Shown here piece after piece: positions 27,338 through 35,256 of a stretch of 35,480 bases of DNA; the first letter of the stretch is position 1, and every line of letters starts with the position of its first letter. The stretch is from positions 1 to 35,480 of the IMG/VR virus record IMGVR_UViG_3300025887_000072; one strand, given 5' to 3'. This DNA is from a virus. Position numbers and translations under genes: made by a program. Under the pieces are notes generated by a model, which was given only the letters and a program-made list of their open reading frames with translations, made no database searches and had not been told where the DNA came from.

Positions 27338-28030
27338 ATGCCAGTCAACGTCCAGAGCGTTTTAAGCCGCGCTTCCAAGGCTCTAAGTGACGTTGCTCAA
27401 GTTCGCTGGACAGAAGCCAGCAAGCTAGATTACTTCAACGATGGGCTTTTGGAAATCGCAATCCAGAAGCCCACCGCCTTCTCAAGAACAGTCGAAATCG
27501 AACTGGCAATAGGCACGCTTCAAACCGTGCCCGCAGCATATGCCGGACTGGTCCGCGCCACACGCAATGTAACCGGCGTCCTTGACGCAACACCCCGTGT
27601 TGGTGGCCGCGTCATATCCCCAGCACGCCAAGACATTCTGAACGATCAATTCCTTGACTGGCATAACCCAACCATCGTGCCATTCAGCCGTGTGACCATG
27701 CATGTGGTTGCCGACGAATTCGAGCCACGTCAGTTCTTTGTATTCCCCGGCAATGACGGCACAGGCATCATCGAGGCAGTCGTGTCTCTGATCCCCACAC
27801 CGATCACCGGAGCCATCGACGCCAACACCACAGCGCCGCTGGATCAGGTCTATTTCAACGCACTGGCCGATTACGTGACCTACCGTTGCTACGCCGAGGA
27901 CATGATCCTGAACGGTGCGCCACAGCGTGCGCAGGCTCACTACGGCCTATTCCAAGCCGCACTGGGTATCCGCATGAACATTGAAGGTGCGGCCAACGTC
28001 AACACCACCAACAAGGAGGCAGGCCAGTGA
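27338..28030 (+). CDS. Head-to-tail adaptor-like protein
   Basis: 230 residues. The sequence VQSVLSRASKALSDVAQVRW, TEASKLDYFNDGLLEIAIQK, GTLQTVPAAYAGLVRATRNV, PGNDGTGIIEAVVSLIPTPI, VYFNALADYVTYRCYAEDMI resembles podophage adaptor proteins (phage SU10-like) that join portal and tail tube. Helical ends with a central beta part fit that fold. Its stop overlaps the next start by four bases. Family name is from memory of pattern, not a search. Confidence 0.65.
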   Translation: MPVNVQSVLSRASKALSDVAQVRWTEASKLDYFNDGLLEIAIQKPTAFSRTVEIELAIGTLQTVPAAYAGLVRATRNVTGVLDATPRVGGRVISPARQDILNDQFLDWHNPTIVPFSRVTMHVVADEFEPRQFFVFPGNDGTGIIEAVVSLIPTPITGAIDANTTAPLDQVYFNALADYVTYRCYAEDMILNGAPQRAQAHYGLFQAALGIRMNIEGAANVNTTNKEAGQ

Positions 28031-28689
28031 CGATCCCCATCCAGCTTACAAAGTTCCTGCCAATGGTTCTCCCACATGTGCCGGAATGCCCGCATGGCGT
28101 GGCCACCTTCAACCTGCGTCTTGCGGCCATCGAGTTCTGCGAACGCACTCTGTGCTGGCGCCATCTGGCCAAAGTGACCATCGCCAAGGATGGACGCGCA
28201 ATCTCTGCGCCGATCTTTGCCGCGATCCACAAGATCGAGAGCGCCACGTTTGGTGACTCGACGCCGCTTGAACCGCTGCAATTCTCCGATGTTGATGAAG
28301 CAGAGTTTGCAGCATCAGCGGGATCGACGCCCAAGTACATCACCCAGTCCGAATACAACATGATCCGCGTGCTTCCTTTCACAGAAGGCACCGTGGCATT
28401 GTCGCTATTCCTCAAGCCGGTCAACGGTAGCCAGATGGCAGCCGGCACTGACGGGATTGTCACGGACGAATTCGATGCCGTGCCAGAGTTTATCTACACC
28501 ATGCATGCCGAAGCGATCGCACATGGCGCGCTATCACGCCTGATGGCACAGCCAAAGAAGCCTTGGTCAGACCCGAAGCTGGCGATGCTCTACATGCAGA
28601 AATTCGAAACCGCCATGACCAACTCATTCTCTGTCAGCTTGACAGGGCAACAGCGTGCAAAACGCCGCACGCGCTACCGTGACTTTTAA
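28027..28689 (+). CDS. Tail/adaptor-region structural protein (220 residues)
   Basis: Alpha/beta: IQLTKFLPMVLPHVPECPHG, NLRLAAIEFCERTLCWRHLA, KYITQSEYNMIRVLPFTEGT, ALSLFLKPVNGSQ, AEAIAHGALSRLMAQPKKPW. The HGALSRLM...KPWSDPKLA end is common in small structural proteins paired with adaptors in podophages. Coupled to the adaptor-like gene. Role in the portal-tail junction is inferred. Confidence 0.6.
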   Translation: MTIPIQLTKFLPMVLPHVPECPHGVATFNLRLAAIEFCERTLCWRHLAKVTIAKDGRAISAPIFAAIHKIESATFGDSTPLEPLQFSDVDEAEFAASAGSTPKYITQSEYNMIRVLPFTEGTVALSLFLKPVNGSQMAAGTDGIVTDEFDAVPEFIYTMHAEAIAHGALSRLMAQPKKPWSDPKLAMLYMQKFETAMTNSFSVSLTGQQRAKRRTRYRDF

Positions 28690-28697
28690 GGTTAGCC

Positions 28698-30287
28698 ATG
28701 AAAATTCGGATTGCAGACTTCAAGGGCCAAATCCCACGTAGGCATCCGCGTTTACTTCCAATGGAGTATGCGCAGACAGCCAGTGACACACGTTTGGACG
28801 ATGGCACCATCGCCCCCGTTCGTGAACCCGCACTGACCACCACGCTGGCCGCAGACGCGCAGTCGATCTTCCTGCACAAAGGCACATGGCATTCATACAA
28901 CGCCGATGTTGACGTTGTGCCGGGTCCGGTTGTGGATGATCGCCTCTACATCACAGGCGATGGCGTGCCAAAGATGAAAGTGGCCGGCACAACCTATCCC
29001 TTGGCACTGCAAGCCCCAGCCCTTGCGCCAACCGTTGTGTTGAGCGGCACACCCGATGACGCCATCGCCACATTCATCACCTACGCCTATACGTTCGTGA
29101 CCATCTTCGATGAAGAGAGCGCACCATCGCCAGTCAGTAACGCATTGCTTTGGTCCGCTGGCCTCGATGCAACCGTGTCTGGATACTCAATCGCGCCCGC
29201 TGGACGTGGCATTGACCGCATCCGCCTGTATCGCTCGATCACCAGCCTGTCAGGCATCACCGATCTATACTTCGTGTCTGAATACGCCGTGGCCACCACC
29301 AGCTATGTTCACTCACTGGTCGCAGAGCCCCTGCAAGAAGTCCTGCCATCGGCAGATTTTGACGCACCGCCAGACACCATGTCAGGCATCATCGCCCTAC
29401 CCAATGGCATGATGGCCGCATTCGATGGCAAGGAGGTCTTGTTCTGTGAGCCATTCAAGCCCCACGCATGGCCAGAGAAGTACCGCCTGATCGTGGACCG
29501 TGACATCGTAGGTCTCGCAGCATTCGGCACCACAATGGCCATCCTGACCACTGCCACGCCCTATGTGGCGCAAGGTACGGCACCAGAGAACATGGTGATG
29601 GAGAAGATGGAGCGCGATCTACCCTGCGTATCCAAGCGTGGCATTGTCGATATGGGATATGCCGCCGTCTACCCATCATCCGAAGGTCTGGTGATGATCA
29701 CGGGCCAAGGCGCGCAGCATGTGTCCAAGAGCCTCTTCACCACCGAGCAATGGAAGGCACTGGACCCCACCAGCTTCCACGCCGAGCAATACGAAGGCAG
29801 ATACTTCTTTTCGCATGCACCCGTTGGCGGCGCAGGGCAGCAAATGGGGATCTTCGACATATCCGGCGAACAGCCATACTACATCCAGACGGATGAAACC
29901 CCGATCACCATGACCCGCGAAGCCTCGACCGGCGCGCTCTACATGCTTTTGACCGCGCGCGGCGTCCACCGTTGGGATGCCCCCGCGTCAGAACTCAAGG
30001 CGCAGGTCTGGCGGTCGCGTTTGTATCAGATTGTATCGCCCGTCAGCTACGCCGGAATCCTGGTGGAAGCAGATGCCGCCATCGGGACCATCCCCGCAGG
30101 CCAGACACCCAACCTTACCCGCGTCTATGCGGATGGCGTTCTGGTGCGCGAGTTTTCGACCGTGAACGATCCGGTACGTCTGCCAAACGGTTTCAGATCA
30201 AAGAAATGGGAGATTGAGATTGAAGGATACATTCCAATCACGGCCATATCTATGGGCCAAAGCTATGATGATTTGAGCCAGCCATGA
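28698..30287 (+). CDS. Tail accessory (nozzle-like) beta-propeller protein
   Basis: 529 residues. It begins MKIRIADFKGQIPRRHPRLL, then has repeated beta segments with aromatic-Gly turns (GTWHSYNADVDVVPGPVVDD, FITYAYTFVTIFDEESAPSP, LFCEPFKPHAWPEKYRLIVD, RGIVDMGYAAVYPSSEGLVM). The layout of many short blades fits the P22 gp10-type tail-hub/nozzle group. It comes after the adaptor genes and before the tail fibre. The stop overlaps the fibre start. Function by fold and order, not by motif. Confidence 0.65.
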   Translation: MKIRIADFKGQIPRRHPRLLPMEYAQTASDTRLDDGTIAPVREPALTTTLAADAQSIFLHKGTWHSYNADVDVVPGPVVDDRLYITGDGVPKMKVAGTTYPLALQAPALAPTVVLSGTPDDAIATFITYAYTFVTIFDEESAPSPVSNALLWSAGLDATVSGYSIAPAGRGIDRIRLYRSITSLSGITDLYFVSEYAVATTSYVHSLVAEPLQEVLPSADFDAPPDTMSGIIALPNGMMAAFDGKEVLFCEPFKPHAWPEKYRLIVDRDIVGLAAFGTTMAILTTATPYVAQGTAPENMVMEKMERDLPCVSKRGIVDMGYAAVYPSSEGLVMITGQGAQHVSKSLFTTEQWKALDPTSFHAEQYEGRYFFSHAPVGGAGQQMGIFDISGEQPYYIQTDETPITMTREASTGALYMLLTARGVHRWDAPASELKAQVWRSRLYQIVSPVSYAGILVEADAAIGTIPAGQTPNLTRVYADGVLVREFSTVNDPVRLPNGFRSKKWEIEIEGYIPITAISMGQSYDDLSQP

Positions 30288-31513
30288 GTGCTTGGTTTGG
30301 CGTACAATCGATTGCAAAGCAGGTAGCAGAGGCACCACGCCCACAGGCGGAAGGCCGTCCACTGGACCGCCGCGCACTGGAGCAGGCGTTGATCCTCGCA
30401 GGGCAGCGTGGCAATGAAGCCGATCATGCAGTCCGTAGGGGTGAATTCGAAGACCTTGTTGCGTCAACAAGCGGGACACAGCGGTTCGATGTGGAAATCC
30501 AAGACATTCGCGGCATCCTCGATGCGCCTGCCGCTCTATTCCGCAACGCGGGCCTATCCGCGCCGGAAATCGTGGACACGTTACCCACATCGATCACTGA
30601 CAATTTCACTGGGCGTTTGGTGTTCCTGACTACTGACAGCAAACTTTACCGTTTCACGTCGCAAGGTGCGTGGTCGCGTGCCGTTGAGGCCGTTGATGTA
30701 TCAGGGCAGATGACAAACGCACAGATCGCGGACCTTGCCGCTACGAAAATATCTGGTCAGCTGACAAACGCACAGCTTGCAGACATTGCGGCTACGAAAG
30801 TTACAGGTCAGTTGACAAACGCCCAGCTTGCAGACCTTGCTGCCGCAAAGTTGACAGGGCAGATCGCTGGCACGCAGATTAGCGACAATGCCATCACGAC
30901 GCCAAAAATCTCAGCGGGTGCCATCACGGCAGGCACAATCGCCGCCGGTGCCATCGTGGCAGACAAGATCGGCGCCAATGCTATCACCGCCGTTAAAATT
31001 TCGGCGGGGGCGGTCACGGCAGGCAAGGTCGCGGCGAACGCTATCACGGCAAACGAGATAGCCACCAATGCGATCACAGCGGCGAAGATCAGCGCAGGGG
31101 CGGTCACGGCGGGAAAGGTCGCGGCGAACGCCATCACAGCAAACGAGATTGCAGCCAACGCCATTACCGCAGCAAAGATCGACGCAGGGGCCATAACAGC
31201 AACCAAAATGGCGGCAAACTCGATTACCGCCAACAACATCGTGGCCAACACCATCACAGGTGGCTTGCTGGCCACGTCCGGTATCATCACCCAGTCAGCA
31301 CAGATCGGCGCAGCCATCGTCGGTGAGGTGCAGATTGCCGACAACGCAGTGACCGCTGACAAAATTCTAGTAAACAGCCTTTCCGCCATATCGGCCACGA
31401 TTGGTACATTCCAGTCAGCGGCGACAGGCGCACGCACAGTCATATCAGACGCAAAGATCGAGGTTTACGACGCAAGCGGCGTCCTTCGCGTTGTCATCGG
31501 GGATTTGACCTGA
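30284..31513 (+). CDS. Tail fibre protein with repeated shaft
   Basis: 409 residues. The first ~135 include an N-terminal virion-attachment-type part and a small domain (TDNFTGRLVFLTTDSKLYRF, TSQGAWSRAV). Residues 140-190 are three 17-residue repeats (Q-x-TNAQ-x-AD-x-AA), and residues ~200-350 are NAIT-x-x-KI / GAVTAGKVA type repeats that form trimeric beta-helical shafts in tail fibres. The C-terminus (ARTVISDAKIEVYDASGVLR) resembles the end of J/DUF1983-like fibre proteins. It probably links the tail to receptor-binding proteins. Confidence 0.75.
   Translation: MSAWFGVQSIAKQVAEAPRPQAEGRPLDRRALEQALILAGQRGNEADHAVRRGEFEDLVASTSGTQRFDVEIQDIRGILDAPAALFRNAGLSAPEIVDTLPTSITDNFTGRLVFLTTDSKLYRFTSQGAWSRAVEAVDVSGQMTNAQIADLAATKISGQLTNAQLADIAATKVTGQLTNAQLADLAAAKLTGQIAGTQISDNAITTPKISAGAITAGTIAAGAIVADKIGANAITAVKISAGAVTAGKVAANAITANEIATNAITAAKISAGAVTAGKVAANAITANEIAANAITAAKIDAGAITATKMAANSITANNIVANTITGGLLATSGIITQSAQIGAAIVGEVQIADNAVTADKILVNSLSAISATIGTFQSAATGARTVISDAKIEVYDASGVLRVVIGDLT
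30701..30853 (+). repeat. Three tandem 51-bp coding repeats in the fibre gene
   Basis: Units at 30701, 30752 and 30803 encode near-identical 17-residue segments (SGQMTNAQIADLAATKI and variants). Diverged at third positions, so old. In-frame change in copy number would lengthen or shorten the fibre shaft. Confidence 0.8.
30977..31156 (+). repeat. Two tandem 90-bp coding repeats in the fibre gene
   Basis: Bases 30977-31066 and 31067-31156 encode almost the same 30 residues (NAITAAKISAGAVTAGKVAA then NAITANEIA). High similarity at protein level with silent changes in DNA. Part of the shaft. Confidence 0.8.
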
Positions 31514-31929
31514 TGGCGTATGGCTTTGAAGCATACCGCGCAGATGGATCGACGTTGATCAGTTCAACGGATGGCGTGGCACGCCTGATCTTCGCCCGCA
31601 GGATTGAAGACCAGTGGTCAGGGACGTTCTCTGTTCCCGCATTCGACAGCGCCTTGGGCTTCTGGACCATCACCCCATACCTGACGCGCTGGTTGCGGAC
31701 GGGTGGGGATTGGCGTGCGGTTGCCGATACCGAAACATGGACGCAATCGGGAAGCCCGCAAGCGCAGTTGATGGGGTCGAGAAACCCGGTCCTGTCTTGG
31801 AACAATACCACAAAGGTAATGACCGTCACTGCAAATTCAGAGACGCAAAAGAAGATTGATGGCCTCGGATCAAGTGTAGTTCTCGACAGAAACCCGCCGA
31901 CACGCATCAAGTTCATTCACTACAGGTAA
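31513..31929 (+). CDS. Tail-fibre-associated protein (138 residues)
   Basis: Starts one base inside the fibre stop. MAYGFEAYRADGSTLISSTD, VARLIFARRIEDQWSGTFSV, DSALGFWTITPYLTRW, VLSWNNTTKVMTVTANSETQ is a beta-rich protein. The MAYGFE-x-Y opening with an STD-x-VARLI strand is shared with small phage tail proteins of cyano- and roseophages. Probably a tip or attachment protein. Confidence 0.58.
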   Translation: MAYGFEAYRADGSTLISSTDGVARLIFARRIEDQWSGTFSVPAFDSALGFWTITPYLTRWLRTGGDWRAVADTETWTQSGSPQAQLMGSRNPVLSWNNTTKVMTVTANSETQKKIDGLGSSVVLDRNPPTRIKFIHYR

Positions 31930-31933
31930 AAGC

Positions 31934-32830
31934 ATGACATTTGGTATCGCCCTTAGAAACGAATTCAATGACAACTTGGTCGATGTGACCGAGGGCATGA
32001 CCTATTATCTCAAGAGCGAAGGCACCTGCTTTAGTTCAACAGACATCCCTTTCATTACACTCACCAACGGCCTCGATCAAAGGTATTACGTCCCGTTTGC
32101 TGATTACGTCACCCATACCGATAACCTCATAGCCAAAAATTTGCAGATTGGTTTCACCGAAACCTTCAACAGAATCCGTATGGCAGGCACGGTGATGGAC
32201 ACAATCCGATTTGCGTTCAACCAGTACAACGACATGGGTTATGTCAGCGCGTCCTCCAACTTTGACGACATCGTGTTTTTCAAGCTGCCAACAAACGGCT
32301 TGATCCGAGCGACACAGTACATCTGCGACTTTGACGAAGCGGGAACCGAAAGAGTGACGCCGCACCTTGGCGCTTACGTCTGCATGAGCAAAGACGTGCC
32401 CGAAGCCGAAGCCCTGCTATACAAGGTCGTTTCGACCGATCTGCCCGCGTCCGTTGGGACGCATGGCATACGCAGGTTCGACCCGTCAGGCGCGCTGACC
32501 TTTGACACCACACGCGAGATTGCATCCTTCAGGGACACGATCAGGCTTACCGCAGCAGAAGCGCAAAGCATCATCACGACCGGTGCCGTTGTCGATAAGA
32601 CACTGCGCGTGCCGCTGGTCACAAGTGACATCTGGGTTAACTGCGACTTCTTCTCGAACTGGCGCAACGACATCGATGGATCTTCGTGGATCGAGAACGT
32701 CAGAATCCGCGCGATCAACTCAACAACAATCCGGTTCGATAGAGAAATGGCCAGCGGGAACAACACCGGCTGGGCCAGCTACAATTTTTCATCCTACGAC
32801 GACGCCCAATTCCTCATAACGACATTCTAG
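31934..32830 (+). CDS. Tail protein, probable receptor-binding or tip component
   Basis: 298 residues. It opens MTFGIALRNEFNDNLVDVTE, like the preceding protein's MAYGFE-type opening. Contents: RYYVPFADYVTHTDNLIAKN, FNRIRMAGTVMDTIRFAFNQ, VCMSKDVPEAEALLYKVVST, LRVPLVTSDIWVNCDFFSNW, beta-rich throughout. No enzymatic motif is visible. Placed after the fibre genes, it is likely part of the receptor-binding apparatus. Confidence 0.55.
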   Translation: MTFGIALRNEFNDNLVDVTEGMTYYLKSEGTCFSSTDIPFITLTNGLDQRYYVPFADYVTHTDNLIAKNLQIGFTETFNRIRMAGTVMDTIRFAFNQYNDMGYVSASSNFDDIVFFKLPTNGLIRATQYICDFDEAGTERVTPHLGAYVCMSKDVPEAEALLYKVVSTDLPASVGTHGIRRFDPSGALTFDTTREIASFRDTIRLTAAEAQSIITTGAVVDKTLRVPLVTSDIWVNCDFFSNWRNDIDGSSWIENVRIRAINSTTIRFDREMASGNNTGWASYNFSSYDDAQFLITTF

Positions 32831-32839
32831 GAGCCAACT

Positions 32840-33082
32840 ATGCGATATTTCATCATACTCCTTTCGGCCTTCATCTTCCTTGGCGCATGTTCCCCTGCCG
32901 GTCAGTGGGCCCCGCAACTCTACGTGGGCGATACGGTCCTGCCAGCAGAGCCCCAAGGGTCGATCCACGACTACATGGGCAACATGCGGGAGGGCCAAGG
33001 CTTCCCCGACCACATTTACCAAGAGCCGTTCGGCAATGTGTCATCCCCGTCCTACGGGCTTGGCTTTACCTATCGGTTCTAG
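32840..33082 (+). CDS. Small lipoprotein
   Basis: 80 residues with a signal peptide MRYFIILLSAFIFLGAC and lipobox FLGAC (Cys17). The mature part has Pro/Gly/Asp and ends in an aromatic strand (SSPSYGLGFTYRF), with Phe as the last residue. It is encoded among tail genes, so it could act in superinfection exclusion or in the infected-cell envelope. GGAG lies upstream of ATG 32840. Confidence 0.65.
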   Translation: MRYFIILLSAFIFLGACSPAGQWAPQLYVGDTVLPAEPQGSIHDYMGNMREGQGFPDHIYQEPFGNVSSPSYGLGFTYRF

Positions 33083-33087
33083 CAGAC

Positions 33088-33130
33088 ACAACATATAGTG
33101 CATTGCGGCAATATTTACGCTATATGTGGT
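33088..33130. promoter_or_regulatory. Late-motif copies 4 and 5 as an inverted pair before the GNAT gene
   Basis: ACAACATATAG (33088-33098) and CTATATGTGGT (33120-33130) are inverted copies of the late motif with a 21-bp spacer. The second reads TATATGTGGTGCAAT forward, the same lead-in as copies 2 and 3. Lies 20 bp before the acetyltransferase start, so it may start a separate late transcript. Confidence 0.6.
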
Positions 33131-33149
33131 GCAATGCAGAGGCGCGCTT

Positions 33150-33614
33150 ATGAACGATTACACGATGCACATCGAGAGGTTTGACAAGACGTATCCAGAA
33201 ATGGAGCCGCTCTATCGTCAGCACTTTGCCGAAATGCGGGAGCGCAAAGCCGCGTTCGGCATTAAGATCGATGACTATGACTTGGATACCGAAGGGTATT
33301 TTGCCTACGCCGCATCGGGCCAGTTGATCAGCTATGTCGCGCGCTGCGATGGTGCGCCGGTTGGCTATGCACTGATCTATTATGCCCGCGATCATCGCAC
33401 TGGCGAAATCATCGCCACGGAAGACGCCTTGTTCGTCATGCCAGACCATCGCAACGGCATTGGCCGTAAACTGATCATGTTTGTTCTGGCCGAGTTGCGC
33501 AAAACGAACGTGAAGAGACTTCAAACAACCGTCGCCGGAGACCGCCGTGTGGCATCGTTGCTTGCCCGCATGGGCTTCAAGAATACCGCCATTGAAATGA
33601 CATACGCCTTTTAA
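33150..33614 (+). CDS. GNAT-family acetyltransferase
   Basis: 154 residues from ATG 33150 (GAGG eight bases upstream; an upstream in-frame start is less likely). The GNAT fold is visible: ISYVARCDGAPVGYALIYYA, TEDALFVMPDHRNGIGRKLI (acetyl-CoA loop R-N-G-I-G-R, variant of R/Q-x-x-G-x-G/A), TTVAGDRRVASLLARMGFKN. Podophages often carry such a gene near tail genes. Its substrate is unknown; it could modify a host protein or a virion part. Confidence 0.85.
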   Translation: MNDYTMHIERFDKTYPEMEPLYRQHFAEMRERKAAFGIKIDDYDLDTEGYFAYAASGQLISYVARCDGAPVGYALIYYARDHRTGEIIATEDALFVMPDHRNGIGRKLIMFVLAELRKTNVKRLQTTVAGDRRVASLLARMGFKNTAIEMTYAF

Positions 33615-33625
33615 GGATCAAACCC

Positions 33626-34660
33626 ATGTGTAGTTCACCACCTAGTCCAGACCCACGCATCGGCGAAGCCGCTGTCATGCAAGCCGAAATCGGTATGCGC
33701 GCCCAAGAGGCCGCAGAAGGTTTCGCGCAACAGCAGATCGACATGAGCCGCGAATACCAAGACTACATGATGGGTCAGGCCGAAATCACGAACGGCTGGG
33801 CCGCAGAGGATCGCAGCCGGTACACGGACGTTGCCGTTCCATTGCAGGATGACTGGATCGCAGAGGCAAACGCCTACGACAGCCCAGAACGCAAGGCGAT
33901 GGCGGCTGATGAAGCATCCGCAGATGTCCGTCAGCAGTTCGCGCTTGGACGCCAGCAGACACAGCGGCAGAATGCAGCCGTTGGCGTAAACCCCGCGTCT
34001 GGCCGGTCGCAGTCTGGCACAAACCGCATGCAGGCGATGGAATCGCTAGGCGCAGCTGGTGCAGCAAACGGCGCACGCCGCCAGACAGAGGCAACAGGCC
34101 GCCAGTTGAAAGCCACATCGATCAATATGCTTGGTGGCCTAGCGGTCAACCCTGGCACAAGCATGGGCCTATCCACAGGCGCAGGCAGTGGCGGCATGGC
34201 AGCGGCAACCAACGGTATCGCCAGTGCAGCAGGCACCACAATGGCCGGCGCACAGGCCGCGATGGGTGGCCAGCAGGGCATGATGAATGGCTTGAATGCC
34301 CAGTACCAAAACCAGATGCAGGCACACAATGCCAGCCAAGCGTCTTTGAGTTCGGCCCTTGGCGGCATTGGTCAGGTCGCGGGCTATGCGATGATGTCCT
34401 CGAAGGATTACAAAACCAACAAAACCAAGTCGATGTCTGCGCTCGATGCCATGAAGAAGATGCCGGTCGAAGAGTGGGAATACAAAAAAGGCTTGGGCGA
34501 CGGCGGCGGCAAGAAGCACGTTGGCGCATATGCCGAAGACTTCCAGAAGGCGACCGGCCTTGGCGATGGTAAGTCAATCAGCATCATCGATGCCATTGGC
34601 GTCTCGATGGGCGCGATCCAAGAATTGTCCAGTAAAGTAGATCAGATGGCGGCAGCGTAA
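33626..34660 (+). CDS. Internal virion-type protein with C-terminal S74-like chaperone domain
   Basis: 344 residues. The N-terminal ~150 are helical (EAAVMQAEIGMRAQEAAEGF, QQQIDMSREYQDYMM, RQQFALGRQQTQRQN), followed by a Gly/Ala/Met-rich region (GGMAAATNGIASAAGTTMAG). The end resembles peptidase S74/intramolecular chaperone domains: SSKDYKTNKTK (in place of the usual S-D-x-R-x-K), EEWEYKKGLGDGGGKKHVGA-YAEDFQ, IDAIGVSMGAIQELSSKV. Such domains trimerise and self-cleave in fibres; here it ends a small ejection-type protein. Likely a DNA-ejection or internal head component. Confidence 0.62.
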   Translation: MCSSPPSPDPRIGEAAVMQAEIGMRAQEAAEGFAQQQIDMSREYQDYMMGQAEITNGWAAEDRSRYTDVAVPLQDDWIAEANAYDSPERKAMAADEASADVRQQFALGRQQTQRQNAAVGVNPASGRSQSGTNRMQAMESLGAAGAANGARRQTEATGRQLKATSINMLGGLAVNPGTSMGLSTGAGSGGMAAATNGIASAAGTTMAGAQAAMGGQQGMMNGLNAQYQNQMQAHNASQASLSSALGGIGQVAGYAMMSSKDYKTNKTKSMSALDAMKKMPVEEWEYKKGLGDGGGKKHVGAYAEDFQKATGLGDGKSISIIDAIGVSMGAIQELSSKVDQMAAA

Positions 34661-34689
34661 GACCTGCCACCGATAAAAGGAGTGCCATC

Positions 34690-35256
34690 ATGGCTATCGG
34701 AAGTTTTGTAGACGGCGTGTTCAAAGGGATGGATCGGAGGGAGCAGCGCGATGACCGCGTGACCAACCGTGAACGTGACACCACACGCTTTGAGCGCGAC
34801 GGTGAACGCTGGGAAAGCGAGAAGGAAGACATGGGCCGTTCTGGCGACCGCTGGACGATGGAGCAAGAGCGCCACGCCGCAGCTATGCGCGCATCTGCCC
34901 GTGCAGGCCGCCCCAGCACCACGCAAACCCGCGCGCAACTGATTGCCTCTATCATGGCAGAAGGCGGCGATCCCGCGTCTGTTGATCAGGGTGGCGGCGG
35001 ATCACAGCCGCAGGGCGGTGGCAACGGGTTCTCTATCAATATGGCACTTCCGCAATCCAACAATCTTTCCTACGGCACACCCGCAGCAACGGCACAGGGC
35101 CTCACACCGGAGCAAACTGGCGCACCAGCCCCAGCCCCAGCCCCAGCAGCGGCACCAATCGAACTGTCTGCGCTAAGTGCCACGCCACAAGGCCAGCAGC
35201 CGCAACGCTTCACATACCAGCCCGGTCAGGGCTTGATCCCAAGAGGTACAGCATGA
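34690..35256 (+). CDS. Internal virion-like protein, disordered
   Basis: 188 residues. A charged Arg/Asp/Glu helix opens (RREQRDDRVTNRERDTTRFE), then a polar linker, then Gly/Gln and Pro/Ala-rich low-complexity stretches (APAPAPAPAAAPIE). AGGAG precedes ATG 34690; the stop overlaps the next start. Composition fits proteins carried inside podophage heads, but no domain is recognised. Confidence 0.52.
   Translation: MAIGSFVDGVFKGMDRREQRDDRVTNRERDTTRFERDGERWESEKEDMGRSGDRWTMEQERHAAAMRASARAGRPSTTQTRAQLIASIMAEGGDPASVDQGGGGSQPQGGGNGFSINMALPQSNNLSYGTPAATAQGLTPEQTGAPAPAPAPAAAPIELSALSATPQGQQPQRFTYQPGQGLIPRGTA

Noticed and set aside
27482-27940. Minus-strand open frame of 152 codons
   Set aside because: Opposite the adaptor-like gene; composition is that of a shadow and no start signal is seen.
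30701-31156. CRISPR-like or non-coding repeat array
   Set aside because: Repeats are in frame, vary at third codon positions and encode fibre shaft motifs; there are no unique spacers.
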